From an uncultured Eubacteriales bacterium (GTDB taxonomy: Bacteria; Bacillota; Clostridia; Oscillospirales; Oscillospiraceae), in the NCBI GenBank assembly GCA_900079765.1, contig LT599017.1, positions 1,767,766-1,831,765 of the forward strand: 64,000 bases of DNA. The letters are read 5' to 3'. Position numbers and translations under genes: made by a program. Below, one piece after another: positions 1 to 8,609 of this stretch. Position 1 is the stretch's first letter. The number at the start of each line of letters is the position of its first letter. A model generated the notes under the pieces. That model had not been told where the DNA came from, did not search any database, and saw nothing but the letters and a program-made list of their open reading frames with translations.

Positions 1-2
1 GG

Positions 3-404
3 GATATGCTGGTGGCTGAGGGCTTCGTCGTGGACGACTTCGTCCCCCAGCCGTATGGCGAGGGCTTTACCACCCGGTATGAGGACGTTGTAAAGCAATA
101 TGACTTGATCCTCTATGTGGCGAACCTGTCCACCAAGAGCAACCAGACCGTGGTGCGCATCGAGTGGAAACAGCCCATGGGCGCCGACTGCGGCCACTAC
201 GTTAACGACGTGCCCACGGTGTTCGTCTCCTTGGAAAACCCCTACCATCTGCTGGATTTCCCCCGGGTAAAGACGTACATTAACTGCTACAGCAACAACG
301 ACCACTGTCTGCGTCAGCTTGTGGAAAAGCTGGTGGGCCGCAGTGCCTTCAAGGGCACAAGTCCTGTGGACGCCTTCTGCGGCAAATGGGACGCCCATCT
401 GTAA
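3..404 (+). CDS. C-terminal end of a GH3-family glycosidase (beta-N-acetylhexosaminidase-like), partial
   Basis: The frame is open from the first bases of the window, so this is the last 134 codons of a gene that starts upstream. The segment resembles the C-terminal domain that follows the catalytic barrel in bacterial family 3 glycoside hydrolases: it has alternating strand and helix, a VPTVFVSLENPYHLLDFP strand-turn, and the ending SPVDAFCGKWDAHL. The catalytic part is not visible, so substrate cannot be judged. It lies 19 bases before an esterase and two sulfatases in the same direction, which fits a polysaccharide-degradation operon. The family call rests on general resemblance only; another sugar-active enzyme with a flavodoxin-like C-terminal domain is possible. 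Confidence 0.55.
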   Translation, partial: DMLVAEGFVVDDFVPQPYGEGFTTRYEDVVKQYDLILYVANLSTKSNQTVVRIEWKQPMGADCGHYVNDVPTVFVSLENPYHLLDFPRVKTYINCYSNNDHCLRQLVEKLVGRSAFKGTSPVDAFCGKWDAHL

Positions 405-423
405 AGAGGAAGGGGAGAGCGGG

Positions 424-1482
424 ATGCAGCCGGAATTTGAGTCTCTGCGCTGGCGGCAGTATGGCGTGGAGCACGTAATCAAGCTGCTGCCCGGCGGGCG
501 CGTCGGTGTGCTGAGCGATGAGGTGCTGGCGGAGATACTGGCCGCTGGAGGGCAGCCGGATGAGAAAGTGCTTGCCATCCGCGCTGGGGACGTTCAAAGG
601 GTGCGCGCGCTGCAAGAGCCGGAGGGGCGGGAAATTACCGTAACGCCGCTGGAGCAGTGGAACGAGGAGGTCCCCGGCCCGGGGGGATCTGTACCCGCGA
701 CGCTGTGCCGTCCGGCGGCAGGAGCGGCGCTGCGGCCCTGCGTCGTCTATTTTCACGGCGGCGGCTGGCAGTATGGCGGCAGGGCCGTCGTACAGCCCTT
801 CTGCCGCTATCTGGCCGAGCAGGCGGACGCATTGGTGGTGAACACGGAGTACCGCCTTGCTCCCGAGCACCGGTGGCCCGCCGGGCTGGAGGACTGCTGG
901 GCCATTCTGCGCTGGGTGTACGACCACGCCGAAAAGCTGGGGGTAGACCCGAGCCGTATCACCGTGGCGGGGGACAGCGCCGGCGGCAACCTGGCTGCGC
1001 TCTGTGCCCATAGAGACAGGGACGAGGGCCTGGATATGGTACGGCGGCAGGCGCTCTATTACGCGGCGCTGGCCGTGCGGGACGTTGAGGGTCTGGAGGG
1101 CTTTCACTTCGGCCTGGAGGATTACGTATACGACGACAGTCAGCGGGCGATGATCGAGCCGCGTATCCTGGCGATTTATAACGCGGGTAAGCGCAGTGAG
1201 AATAATTACCTGCCCAAGGGGGTGAGCACCCGAGAAGCGCGGGTCTCGCCACTGTGGGACAGTACGTTTTCCGGCCTGCCCGAGACACTGCTGATCACCG
1301 CGCAGTACGACTACCTCACCCAGCAGTCCCGTACCTACGCAGAGCGCTTGGCCTCCGCCGGGGTGCCGGTCACGTGGATGGATTACTGTGGCATGGCCCA
1401 CGCCTTTGTGGATAAGTGCGGGGTCTATCCCCAGGCCGACGACAGCCTGAGGGAGCTTGCCGCTTTCGTAAAAAAGCCTTAG
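424..1482 (+). CDS. alpha/beta-hydrolase esterase, hormone-sensitive-lipase family
   Basis: A 352-residue serine esterase. The oxyanion-hole motif HGGGW is near residue 115, the nucleophile elbow GDSAGG (Ser about 183), the acid in QYDYL and the base His in MAHAF near the C-terminus, so the full Ser-Asp-His triad is present. This is the layout of the HSL/acetyl-esterase family, which hydrolyses short acyl esters in the cytoplasm; in glycan operons such enzymes often remove acetyl groups, which is inference here. The ATG at 424 was chosen because AGGAAGGGGAGAG sits just upstream; an open frame extends back to 319 without a comparable site. No signal peptide is seen. Confidence 0.85.
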   Translation: MQPEFESLRWRQYGVEHVIKLLPGGRVGVLSDEVLAEILAAGGQPDEKVLAIRAGDVQRVRALQEPEGREITVTPLEQWNEEVPGPGGSVPATLCRPAAGAALRPCVVYFHGGGWQYGGRAVVQPFCRYLAEQADALVVNTEYRLAPEHRWPAGLEDCWAILRWVYDHAEKLGVDPSRITVAGDSAGGNLAALCAHRDRDEGLDMVRRQALYYAALAVRDVEGLEGFHFGLEDYVYDDSQRAMIEPRILAIYNAGKRSENNYLPKGVSTREARVSPLWDSTFSGLPETLLITAQYDYLTQQSRTYAERLASAGVPVTWMDYCGMAHAFVDKCGVYPQADDSLRELAAFVKKP

Positions 1483-1529
1483 GGTTTATCATGATACACC
1501 CTAATAAAACGCCGGAAGGAGTGGAGCGG

Positions 1530-3056
1530 ATGCAGCCTGATATCCTGCTCTTTATGAGCGACCAGCACGCGCCGCAATTTATGGGGGGCGGAGAGATGGC
1601 GGTGGACACCCCCAATTTGGACGTCCTGCGCCGGGAGGGAACCAGCTTTACCCAAGGCTACACGGCCTGCCCGCTCTGCGTGCCCGCCCGTATGGCCATG
1701 CTGTCCGGCATGCGCCCCTCCCGCACGGGCATCTTCACCAATATGGACGCCCTGCCCGACACGCTGCCTACCTTTTTGCACCAGCTAGTGGCGGCAGGAT
1801 ATGAGACTGTGCTGGTGGGGCGCATGCACTTTATCGGCGTTGACCAGCGCCACGGCTTTACCCGGCGCGTGGCCCCCGACTTTACAAACAGCGGCTGGAC
1901 GCGCCCGCCCTGGCTGGAGGAGGACTTTGGCGTACACACCCAGACTATGGGCTACAAATGGTGCACCCATGTGGTGGGCGGCGGCCAGTCGCCGGTGCTT
2001 TGCTACGACGAGATGGTGGTGCGCTCCGCCGAGGAGTACTTGAGCCAATCCCACGAAAAGCCACAGTGCATCGTGGTGGGCACCTATGGACCCCATTTTC
2101 CCTACGTGGCCCCGCCCGAGCTGTTCTATAAATACCTGAAGACGGCCCGCCTGCCCGCTACCTTCGGCGTGGAGGAGGCGTTTATGAACCCGGTGCTGCG
2201 CTCCCTTCAAGAGCCGGATGCCCGCCCGGAGGTGGTATTGGCCTGTCAGGCTGCCTATAAGGGCCTGATAGAACATATGGACGGCCTTGTGGGCCGGGTC
2301 CGCACGGCCTTTGACGCGTTTGCCGAGAAAAGGGACAACGCTCGGCTGTTCGGCTACCTCTCCGACCACGGAGATACCGTCGGGGAACACGGCTTGTTCG
2401 GAAAAAAGACCTTTTTTGAAAAATCGGTAAAGATTCCACTTATATTTGCCGGGGACGGCGTGACGGCGGGCCGGGAGTGGGCCGAACCGGTGAGCATCCT
2501 GGACGTGGGGCCAACATTGTGCGCCTGGACAGGAGTGGCCCCGCCAGAGCGGGCCGATGGGCAGAGTCTTAAGACGATTCTGCGCGGCGGCCAGGGCGAG
2601 CCGGATCGGGTCGTTCTGTCCGAAAGCGCTGACCGGGCTCCTGGGGGCGGCTGGGTCTACGGCTGTATGGCGCGCCGTGGGAAGTACAAATTTGTCACCT
2701 ACCACGGCTATGAGAACCAGGATATGCTGTTCAATGTAGCGGTCGATCTGCTGGAAGAATATAACCTGGCGGAGGAGTTGCCCGAGGTGTGCGAGAGTTT
2801 CCGCAATATCCTGCGGGAGCGGACGGACCCGGCAGCCGCCGAGGCACTGCAGGCCGTCCACGCCCGGCGCTCTAAGCTGATGGCGGAGTGCGAAAAGGCG
2901 GAGGGATATGATGACCGGGAGCGATTCCGTGACTACCCGGACGCGGCCAAGGAGCCGCCGGAGGTGTGCGTTACGTCGCTGTCCAGCCCACCCGGGGGAA
3001 ACCAGAGCAGCGTTTATTACGGCCTTCCCAAACTGCCTGAGGAGGAGCAAGCATGA
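1530..3056 (+). CDS. sulfatase, Cys-type (first of a tandem pair)
   Basis: A 508-residue arylsulfatase-superfamily enzyme that hydrolyses sulfate esters. The N-terminal metal-site segment MSDQHAPQF precedes the signature CPLCVPARMAMLSG (about residues 48-61). It contains C-x-P-x-R, whose Cys must be converted to formylglycine; the downstream YLSDHGDTVGEHG supplies further metal ligands. No signal peptide is visible, so it is probably cytosolic and acts on imported sulfated sugars. The start at 1530 follows GGAAGGA by nine bases and gives an N-terminus matching the next gene. Its stop overlaps the next start (ATGA). No radical-SAM sulfatase-maturing enzyme is in this window, so maturation must be encoded elsewhere. 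Confidence 0.92.
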   Translation: MQPDILLFMSDQHAPQFMGGGEMAVDTPNLDVLRREGTSFTQGYTACPLCVPARMAMLSGMRPSRTGIFTNMDALPDTLPTFLHQLVAAGYETVLVGRMHFIGVDQRHGFTRRVAPDFTNSGWTRPPWLEEDFGVHTQTMGYKWCTHVVGGGQSPVLCYDEMVVRSAEEYLSQSHEKPQCIVVGTYGPHFPYVAPPELFYKYLKTARLPATFGVEEAFMNPVLRSLQEPDARPEVVLACQAAYKGLIEHMDGLVGRVRTAFDAFAEKRDNARLFGYLSDHGDTVGEHGLFGKKTFFEKSVKIPLIFAGDGVTAGREWAEPVSILDVGPTLCAWTGVAPPERADGQSLKTILRGGQGEPDRVVLSESADRAPGGGWVYGCMARRGKYKFVTYHGYENQDMLFNVAVDLLEEYNLAEELPEVCESFRNILRERTDPAAAEALQAVHARRSKLMAECEKAEGYDDRERFRDYPDAAKEPPEVCVTSLSSPPGGNQSSVYYGLPKLPEEEQA

Positions 3057-4507
3057 GCCAGCCCGATATCCTGCTCTTTATGAGCGACCAGCACGCGCCG
3101 CAATTTATGGGAGGGGAAGAGGTGGATATAGACACCCCCAACCTGGACGCCCTGCGCCGGGAGGGGACCAGCTTCTCGGCGGCCTACACAGCCTGCCCCC
3201 TCTGCGTTCCCGCCCGTATGGCCATGCTGTCCGGTATGCGCCCCGCCCGCACGGGCATCTTCACCAACATGGACACCCTGCCAAGCACCCTGCCAACTTT
3301 TCTGCACCAGCTTGTAGCGGTGGGGTATGAAACGGTGCTGGTGGGGCGGATGCACTTTATCGGCGTCGACCAGCGCCACGGCTTTACCAGGCGCATTGCG
3401 CCGGACATGACGCTGGTCACCTGGACGAGGCCGGAGCATTTAAAGCGGGAGCGGGGGGTGTTTGCCCGCACCTTCGCGGGCAAATGGGCGCCGGAGGTGG
3501 TGGGCGGCGGCGAGTCGCCCGTCCTGCATTACGACGAGCTGGTGATAGACGCGGCAATTGAATATCTGCGCCAGCCCCATGATAAGCCGCAGTTCATTCT
3601 GGTGGGGACCTTTGGGCCCCATTTTCCCTATGTGGCTCCGCCGGAGCTTTTTCAGAAGTATTGGGAGCGGGTGGAACTGCCCGCCATGCATGGACAGACG
3701 CCTGCCTATATGAACCCCAGCCTGCGAAAGCACCGGGTGGAGGCCTCAGAAGAGGTGGCAAGAGGCACGCGCGCGGCGTACTGCGGCATGATCGAGCATA
3801 TGGATGGGCAGATTGGCCGGGTGCGCGCGGCGTTTGACGCGTTCACGGAGGAACGCCGCGTTCCCAAGCTGTTTGGGTATCTCTCGGACCACGGCGACCA
3901 GGCGGGGGAGAGGGACATCTATGGCAAGGAAACCTTTTTTGAAAAGTCAGCCAGGGTTCCCATGCTCTTTGCGGGGGAAGGTGTGGCCGTCGGGCGCACC
4001 GAGACGGCCCCGGTCAGTCTCCTGGATGTGGGTCCCACCCTATGCCAGTGGGCCGGTGCCGGACAGCCGGAGGGTGTGGACGGCGTGAGCCTCGCGCCCG
4101 CGCTGACGGGAGAGGGGCTACACGAGAGCCGGGCCGTGTACAGCGAGTACATGGAACGCGAAGAGGACGGCTGGCGCTACTGCATGATGCTGCGCCGCGG
4201 GCCCTGGAAGCTCATCACATACCGGGGGTACGAGGAACAGGACATGCTGTTTGACGTGACCGCCGACCCGCTGGAGGAGTATGAGCGGGCGGCGGACGAG
4301 CCTGGGCTGCTGGAGGAGTTTCGGGCTCTGGCGCGGAAACTCTCACCCCACCCGGAGCGGTATGAGGCGGCGCAGGCGCGCCAGGCGCGGGACGCCCAGC
4401 TCTTCATCGCCTATGAGAAGGCGGTGGGCCTCGACGAGCGCGAGCGCTGGCAGGCGAACCCGCCTTCCGCCCGGGGGAACCCGGAGATCTGCATTGCCGG
4501 ACTATGA
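3053..4507 (+). CDS. sulfatase, Cys-type (second of a tandem pair)
   Basis: A 484-residue paralogue of the preceding sulfatase, starting inside its stop codon (ATGA, translational coupling). It shares the opening PDILLFMSDQHAPQF, the CPLCVPARMAMLSG formylglycine signature and the YLSDHGDQAGE metal motif, and it also lacks a signal peptide. Many blocks are near-identical at the DNA level, for example around the active-site region, pointing to a local duplication. The central and C-terminal parts differ, as expected for paralogues that prefer different sulfated positions or sugars. The exact substrates cannot be read from the sequence. Confidence 0.92.
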   Translation: MSQPDILLFMSDQHAPQFMGGEEVDIDTPNLDALRREGTSFSAAYTACPLCVPARMAMLSGMRPARTGIFTNMDTLPSTLPTFLHQLVAVGYETVLVGRMHFIGVDQRHGFTRRIAPDMTLVTWTRPEHLKRERGVFARTFAGKWAPEVVGGGESPVLHYDELVIDAAIEYLRQPHDKPQFILVGTFGPHFPYVAPPELFQKYWERVELPAMHGQTPAYMNPSLRKHRVEASEEVARGTRAAYCGMIEHMDGQIGRVRAAFDAFTEERRVPKLFGYLSDHGDQAGERDIYGKETFFEKSARVPMLFAGEGVAVGRTETAPVSLLDVGPTLCQWAGAGQPEGVDGVSLAPALTGEGLHESRAVYSEYMEREEDGWRYCMMLRRGPWKLITYRGYEEQDMLFDVTADPLEEYERAADEPGLLEEFRALARKLSPHPERYEAAQARQARDAQLFIAYEKAVGLDERERWQANPPSARGNPEICIAGL

Positions 4508-4520
4508 GGAGGAAATAAGA

Positions 4521-5177
4521 ATGAACGAATATAAGGGCCTGCTGTTCGACCTGGACGGTGTGATCGTGGACACCGCCAAGTATCACTATCTGGCATGGAA
4601 GTCACTGGCGGACGAGCTGGGTATTCCCTTCACAGAGCAGGACAACGAGCGGCTGAAAGGTGTCAGCCGGATGGCCAGCTTTGAAATCGTTTTGGAGATC
4701 GGCGGGCGTAAGATGTCCGAGGCTGAAAAGGAGCTGAACTGCACCAAGAAGAACGAGCTCTATGTCTCCTACATCAAGCGGCTGACGGTGGACGAGATCC
4801 TGCCCGGCGTGCGGGATTTCCTGACCGGCGCGCGGGCCGCGGGGTATAAGATCGCCCTCGGCTCCGCCAGCAAGAATTCCTCCCTGATCCTTGACCGGTT
4901 GGGCATCGCCGGTCTCTTCGACGCGCTGGTGGACGGGACCAAGGTGAGCAAGGCGAAGCCCGACCCGGAGGTCTTTTTGCGCGGCGCGCAGGAACTGGGG
5001 CTGACACCCGAGGCCTGCGTGGTGTTTGAGGATGCCGCCGCCGGAGTGCAGGCGGCCCATAACGCGGGTATGAAGGCCGTGGGCATCGGCAGCCCGAACA
5101 TTCTGGGTCAGGCCGACCTTGTGGTGCCGGGGTTTGCCGGCATGACCGCCGCCGGGCTGCTGGCGCGCCTGTCCTGA
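4521..5177 (+). CDS. pgmB: beta-phosphoglucomutase (HAD superfamily)
   Basis: A 218-residue HAD hydrolase-fold protein. Motif I FDLDGVIVDT has the nucleophile Asp and the +2 acid/base Asp; motif II is GSASKNS; motif III Lys is in KVSKAKPDPEVF; motif IV is FEDAAAGV. The cap residues and the length match beta-phosphoglucomutase, which interconverts beta-glucose 1-phosphate and glucose 6-phosphate through the 1,6-bisphosphate. The ATG at 4521 follows GAGGAAATAAGA and lies 13 bases after the sulfatase stop; the longer open frame back to 4281 lies within the sulfatase. Its place after hydrolases suggests it processes a sugar phosphate from the degraded glycan. A related sugar phosphatase remains possible. 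Confidence 0.85.
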   Translation: MNEYKGLLFDLDGVIVDTAKYHYLAWKSLADELGIPFTEQDNERLKGVSRMASFEIVLEIGGRKMSEAEKELNCTKKNELYVSYIKRLTVDEILPGVRDFLTGARAAGYKIALGSASKNSSLILDRLGIAGLFDALVDGTKVSKAKPDPEVFLRGAQELGLTPEACVVFEDAAAGVQAAHNAGMKAVGIGSPNILGQADLVVPGFAGMTAAGLLARLS

Positions 5178-5187
5178 GGTGGCTGGT

Positions 5188-5883
5188 ATGCCAATCGGGC
5201 TGATGGTAGACTGCACGGGCGTGCTGTTGGGCGGTCTGGCAGGCGCGGCGCTGGGGCCGCGCCTCTCCCCGCGCGTCAGCAGAAACCTCACAGTGGTTCT
5301 CGGCTTTTCCTCCATGGCCATCGGCGTCAACTCCATCGTCAAGGCCAGCGCCATGATGCCCGTGGTCATCGCTGTGATTTTTGGCTCTCTGATTGGGGAG
5401 CTGCTGGACCTGGAGACGCGTATCATGGCGGTGTCCAGGAAAATAGTCCGGCGCCTTCCGCATCGGGAGGGCGCGCTCGACATGGAGCGGTTCATCACCG
5501 TGGTAGTGCTGTTCTGCGCCAGCGGATTTGGGATCTACGGCGCGCTGATGGAGGGCATGAGCGGCAACGCGAGCATCCTTCTCTTCAAGGCTGTGCTGGA
5601 TTCCTGCACGGCGGCGGTATTCGCCGTGACGCTGGGCGTGGCAGTGGCCCTTGTGGCCTTTCCGATGGTGGCTGTCCTGGGGAGCCTCTTTCTGGCGGCC
5701 GGGCTGCTGGCCCCTCACGTCACGCCCTCCATGCTACAGGATTTTATGGCCTGCGGCGGCGTGCTCACACTGGCGGCGGGCCTGCGCGTCAGCGGCATCA
5801 AGAGCGCTCCCATTGCCAATATGATACCCGCGCTGGCTCTTGCCTTGCCCGCGTCGGCGGCCTGGACCGCCCTCATGGGCTGA
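5188..5883 (+). CDS. DUF554 family membrane protein
   Basis: A hydrophobic protein of 231 residues with about six or seven predicted membrane segments and the glycine-rich N-terminus typical of the DUF554 (YdfK/YqgA) family, whose function is unknown. ATG 5188 was chosen because GAGGTGG ends five bases before it; a GTG at 5179 in the same frame has no usable ribosome site. It begins 10 bases after pgmB and is the last gene before the terminator at 5896-5937, so it probably shares the sulfatase transcript. There is no evidence that it transports the released sugars or sulfate, although position would allow it. Confidence 0.82.
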   Translation: MPIGLMVDCTGVLLGGLAGAALGPRLSPRVSRNLTVVLGFSSMAIGVNSIVKASAMMPVVIAVIFGSLIGELLDLETRIMAVSRKIVRRLPHREGALDMERFITVVVLFCASGFGIYGALMEGMSGNASILLFKAVLDSCTAAVFAVTLGVAVALVAFPMVAVLGSLFLAAGLLAPHVTPSMLQDFMACGGVLTLAAGLRVSGIKSAPIANMIPALALALPASAAWTALMG

Positions 5884-5895
5884 GTAGGACGTCAG

Positions 5896-5937
5896 GAAAG
5901 CTTTTGTCCCCCAAGAACGGGGACAGGAGCTTTCTTC
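5896..5937 (+). terminator. intrinsic terminator of the sulfatase/pgmB/DUF554 operon
   Basis: The arms GAAAGCTTTTGTCCCC and GGGGACAGGAGCTTTC pair with a small internal mismatch around a CAAGAAC loop and are followed by TTCTT. It lies directly after the DUF554 stop and separates the operon from the AraC gene. Confidence 0.75.
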
Positions 5938-5940
5938 TGC

Positions 5941-5970
5941 TTGTGGACGTCCGCACCGGCATGGTATACT
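5941..5970 (+). promoter_or_regulatory. candidate sigma-A promoter of the AraC-family gene
   Basis: TTGTGG at 5941-5946 and TATACT at 5965-5970 are separated by 18 bases, placing a start site near 5977, about 30 bases before the ATG at 6008. The -35 box is only a moderate match. Confidence 0.45.
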
Positions 5971-6007
5971 GTATCGAGTGAAAGGGATGGGGAAGGGGGA
6001 AGCGCAA

Positions 6008-6937
6008 ATGCCTGAGATTGAAATCATCCGGCATCCGCAGATCGACGGGATGCGTCTGTTCTTCGACACCGTGGACTACCGTACCCCTCACGTGCACCCG
6101 GAATGGGAGCTCCTCTGGGTGCTGGACGGGGACCTCTCCGTGACCTGCGGCCAGAAGAACTATCTTGTCGCCCCCGGCCAAATGGCACTGCTCAACCCAA
6201 ACCAGCCCCACGAGTTTTGCAAGGGGGAAAAGAGCTGCACATTTTTATGCCTTCAGGTCGCGCCGTATCGCTTCCCGGTTACTGAGCGTCTCTTCGTGGA
6301 CAGCGTCTACCCGGAGAACTATCTGATGCCTCAGGAGTATCAGTGGGTGAAAAAAAGCATGCTGGGCGCTATGCGCACCTATCTGGAGCGCCCTGATTAT
6401 TACGAGTTATTCTGCGTGGGACAGACGAGCCTTCTGCTGCACCGGCTGCTCACCCGGATGCCAGTCCGCCGCATGACGGCGGAGGAGGCGTCCGACCTGG
6501 AGAGACGGAACGCGCGGCTGGTACGGCTCATTGAGTTTGTAGACCAGAATTATATGCATAAGATTCGCCTGTCCGATTTTGCGCGGATGGAAAACCGCTC
6601 TATGAGCTATCTCTCGCACTTCGTACGGGAGACAATGAACCAGAGCTTTCAGGACTATGTGAACACCGTGCGTTTCCATTGCGCCTGCAAGCTGATTGCC
6701 GCAGGGGGACATAAGATGCTGGACGTATGTATGGAGTCCGGTTTTTCCGACTACCGTTATTTCTCAAAGACGTTTCAGCAGCGGGTGGGCATGACGCCGG
6801 AGGCATACAGCCGACAGCCCCGGAGCCCGGTACAGGACGAGACCAAGATCCACCACAGCCTGCACTCGCTGGAACGTTTTTACTCCCTTGAAAAAAGCCT
6901 CGATCTGCTGTGTCAGTTCGAGGCGCAATACCAGTAA
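6008..6937 (+). CDS. AraC-family transcriptional regulator with cupin sensor domain
   Basis: A 309-residue regulator. Residues about 1-100 form a cupin-like ligand domain (HVHPEWELLWVLDGDL, later LLNPNQPHEF). Residues about 170-275 contain two helix-turn-helix units ending in the AraC signature region GFSDYRYFSKTFQQRVGMTPEAYS. Such proteins bind a sugar or other small ligand and activate nearby promoters. ATG 6008 is preceded by GGGGAAGGGGGA. It has its own promoter and terminator. The neighbouring sugar kinase/isomerase operon, whose promoter holds the inverted repeat at 7032-7052, is the most likely target, though AraC proteins often prefer direct repeats, so this is inference. Confidence 0.9.
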   Translation: MPEIEIIRHPQIDGMRLFFDTVDYRTPHVHPEWELLWVLDGDLSVTCGQKNYLVAPGQMALLNPNQPHEFCKGEKSCTFLCLQVAPYRFPVTERLFVDSVYPENYLMPQEYQWVKKSMLGAMRTYLERPDYYELFCVGQTSLLLHRLLTRMPVRRMTAEEASDLERRNARLVRLIEFVDQNYMHKIRLSDFARMENRSMSYLSHFVRETMNQSFQDYVNTVRFHCACKLIAAGGHKMLDVCMESGFSDYRYFSKTFQQRVGMTPEAYSRQPRSPVQDETKIHHSLHSLERFYSLEKSLDLLCQFEAQYQ

Positions 6938-6980
6938 AGGCCCTCCGGCGAAACCTTTCGCCAGAGGGCCTTTGGCGTTT
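6936..6980 (+). terminator. intrinsic terminator after the AraC gene
   Basis: The arms AAAGGCCCTCCGGCGAAA and TTTCGCCAGAGGGCCTTT flank a two-base loop, with a single-base irregularity, followed by GGCGTTTTC. The hairpin starts within the stop codon region of the regulator. Confidence 0.85.
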
Positions 6981-7021
6981 TCACCAAGCGGAGGCGAGTC
7001 TTCATGTGCAGAATAGAAAAC

Positions 7022-7052
7022 TTTACAAAACAGCTAATTTGTCTAATTAGCT
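7022..7052 (+). promoter_or_regulatory. candidate promoter overlapped by an 8-bp inverted-repeat operator
   Basis: AGCTAATT (7032-7039) and AATTAGCT (7045-7052) form a perfect inverted repeat with a five-base spacer. TTTACA (7022-7027) and TAATTA (7044-7049) could be -35 and -10 elements with a 16-base spacer, so a bound protein would sit on the core promoter. It precedes the sugar kinase by about 70 bases. The repeat is plain to see; the promoter assignment is weaker. Confidence 0.5.
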
Positions 7053-7118
7053 TCGCCAACTTGTCAAGGCAGGGGAGCGGCACACGCGGTATACTGATGA
7101 AAAAATGGAGGCGATTAA

Positions 7119-8594
7119 ATGCTCTATATCGGGATCGACTTAGGCACCTCAGCCTGTAAGCTTTTGCTGGTGGACGGGCAGGGCGCGGTGCTGAACACCG
7201 TCTCAAGGGAGTATCCGCTCAGTTTTCCTAAGCCCGGCTGGAGCGAGCAGAACCCGGACGACTGGTGGCGGGCCTGTCTCGCGGGCGTGCCCCAGCTGCT
7301 GGAGGGTTTTGACGCGAAGGAAGTCAGGGGGCTCGGCGTGGGCGGCCAGATGCATGGCCTTGTGGCCCTGGGGGGGGGAGACGAGGTCCTGCGTCCGGCC
7401 ATCTTGTGGAACGACGGTCGTACCGCGGATGAGGTGGAGTATCTCAACGGTACGATTGGCCGAGCCGTGCTGAGCGCGCGCACCGCCAACATCGCCTTCG
7501 CGGGGTTCACGGCGCCCAAGCTGCTCTGGATGCGCAGGCATGAGCCGGAGCTCTTCTCGCGGATAGAAAAAATCATGCTGCCCAAGGACTATTTGGTCTA
7601 TCGGCTGACGGGCGTCCATGCCACCGACTACTCGGACGCCTCGGGTATGCTCCTGCTGGACGTAGCGCACAAGCGCTGGTCAGCCGAGATGCTGGCGCTA
7701 TGCGGCGTTACCGAGGCGCAGATGCCGCGGCTCTGCGAGAGCAGTGCCCCGGTGGGCACGCTGCGGGAGGAGGTGGCCGCCGCTTTTGGCCTGTCCCGGA
7801 GCGTCGTGGTATGCGCCGGAGCGGGGGACAACGCTGCGGCTGCCGTGGGTACGGGCACCGTGGGCGACGGGCGCTGCAATATTTCCCTGGGCACTTCGGG
7901 CACCATCTTCATCTCGTCGGACAGGTTTGGCGTGGACGCCACCAACGGCCTGCATGCGTTTGCCCACGCGGACGGAGGCTGGCACCTGATGGGCTGCATG
8001 CTCTCGGCGGCGAGCTGCAACAAATGGTGGCAGGACGATATTCTCGGCGCGACGGACTATCAAAGCGAGCAGTCCAGAATTGCTCCCGATAAGCTGGGCC
8101 GCAACCACGTCTATTTTTTGCCCTACCTGATGGGAGAGCGCAGCCCCATCAACGATACAAACGCGCGGGGTGCGTTCATCGGCATGACCATGGACACCAC
8201 CCGGGCCGACATGACGCAGGCCATGCTGGAGGGAGTCGCTTTTGCCATCCGGGACAGCTTTGAGGTGGCGAAAGGCTTGGGCATAGCGATTCCGCGCTCG
8301 AATATCTGCGGCGGCGGCTCCAAGTCCCCGCTCTGGCGCACCATTGTGGCCAACGTCCTTGGAATCCCTCTGGACATCGTGGCCACCGAGCAGGGTCCGG
8401 GTTACGGCGCTGCCATGCTGGCTATGGTCGCCTGCGGTGCGTACCCCTCCGTACACGCGGCGTCCGATGCGCTGGTGCAGGTGAAGGATACCGTTGCACC
8501 CGACCCGGCGCTGACCGCTTTATACGACACGCGGTACGCTCAGTTCAGACAGATCTACCCGGCATGTAAGGCGCTGTTCCCCCAATTGCTGTAA
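7119..8594 (+). CDS. xylB: FGGY-family carbohydrate kinase, xylulokinase-like
   Basis: A 491-residue sugar kinase, the usual length for xylulokinase. It begins with the phosphate-binding loop IGIDLGTSACK and carries the family features GGQMHGLV, WNDGRT, the SLGTSGTIF phosphate loop and GGGSKSPLWR in the C-terminal domain. It would phosphorylate a keto-pentose such as xylulose, or a related ketose, with ATP in the cytoplasm. GGAGGCGATTAA precedes the ATG. It is followed at 15 bases by a DUF4867 gene and then an L-fucose/L-arabinose isomerase family gene, so the true substrate may be a ketose made by that isomerase (ribulose or fuculose type) rather than D-xylulose. Confidence 0.88.
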   Translation: MLYIGIDLGTSACKLLLVDGQGAVLNTVSREYPLSFPKPGWSEQNPDDWWRACLAGVPQLLEGFDAKEVRGLGVGGQMHGLVALGGGDEVLRPAILWNDGRTADEVEYLNGTIGRAVLSARTANIAFAGFTAPKLLWMRRHEPELFSRIEKIMLPKDYLVYRLTGVHATDYSDASGMLLLDVAHKRWSAEMLALCGVTEAQMPRLCESSAPVGTLREEVAAAFGLSRSVVVCAGAGDNAAAAVGTGTVGDGRCNISLGTSGTIFISSDRFGVDATNGLHAFAHADGGWHLMGCMLSAASCNKWWQDDILGATDYQSEQSRIAPDKLGRNHVYFLPYLMGERSPINDTNARGAFIGMTMDTTRADMTQAMLEGVAFAIRDSFEVAKGLGIAIPRSNICGGGSKSPLWRTIVANVLGIPLDIVATEQGPGYGAAMLAMVACGAYPSVHAASDALVQVKDTVAPDPALTALYDTRYAQFRQIYPACKALFPQLL

Positions 8595-8609
8595 AGGAGT
8601 GTGTGTGCG

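Noticed and set aside
349-1401. Long reverse-strand open frame of 350 codons opposite the esterase
   Set aside because: GC-rich shadow frame; the forward frame has a complete catalytic triad and ribosome site, while the reverse protein has no recognisable features.
1785-3050. Reverse-strand 421-codon open frame opposite the first sulfatase
   Set aside because: Mirror of a GC-rich conserved gene; the same kind of shadow appears opposite its paralogue.
7061-7095. TTGTCA ... TATACT promoter before the sugar kinase
   Set aside because: The spacing of 23 bases is too long for sigma-A.
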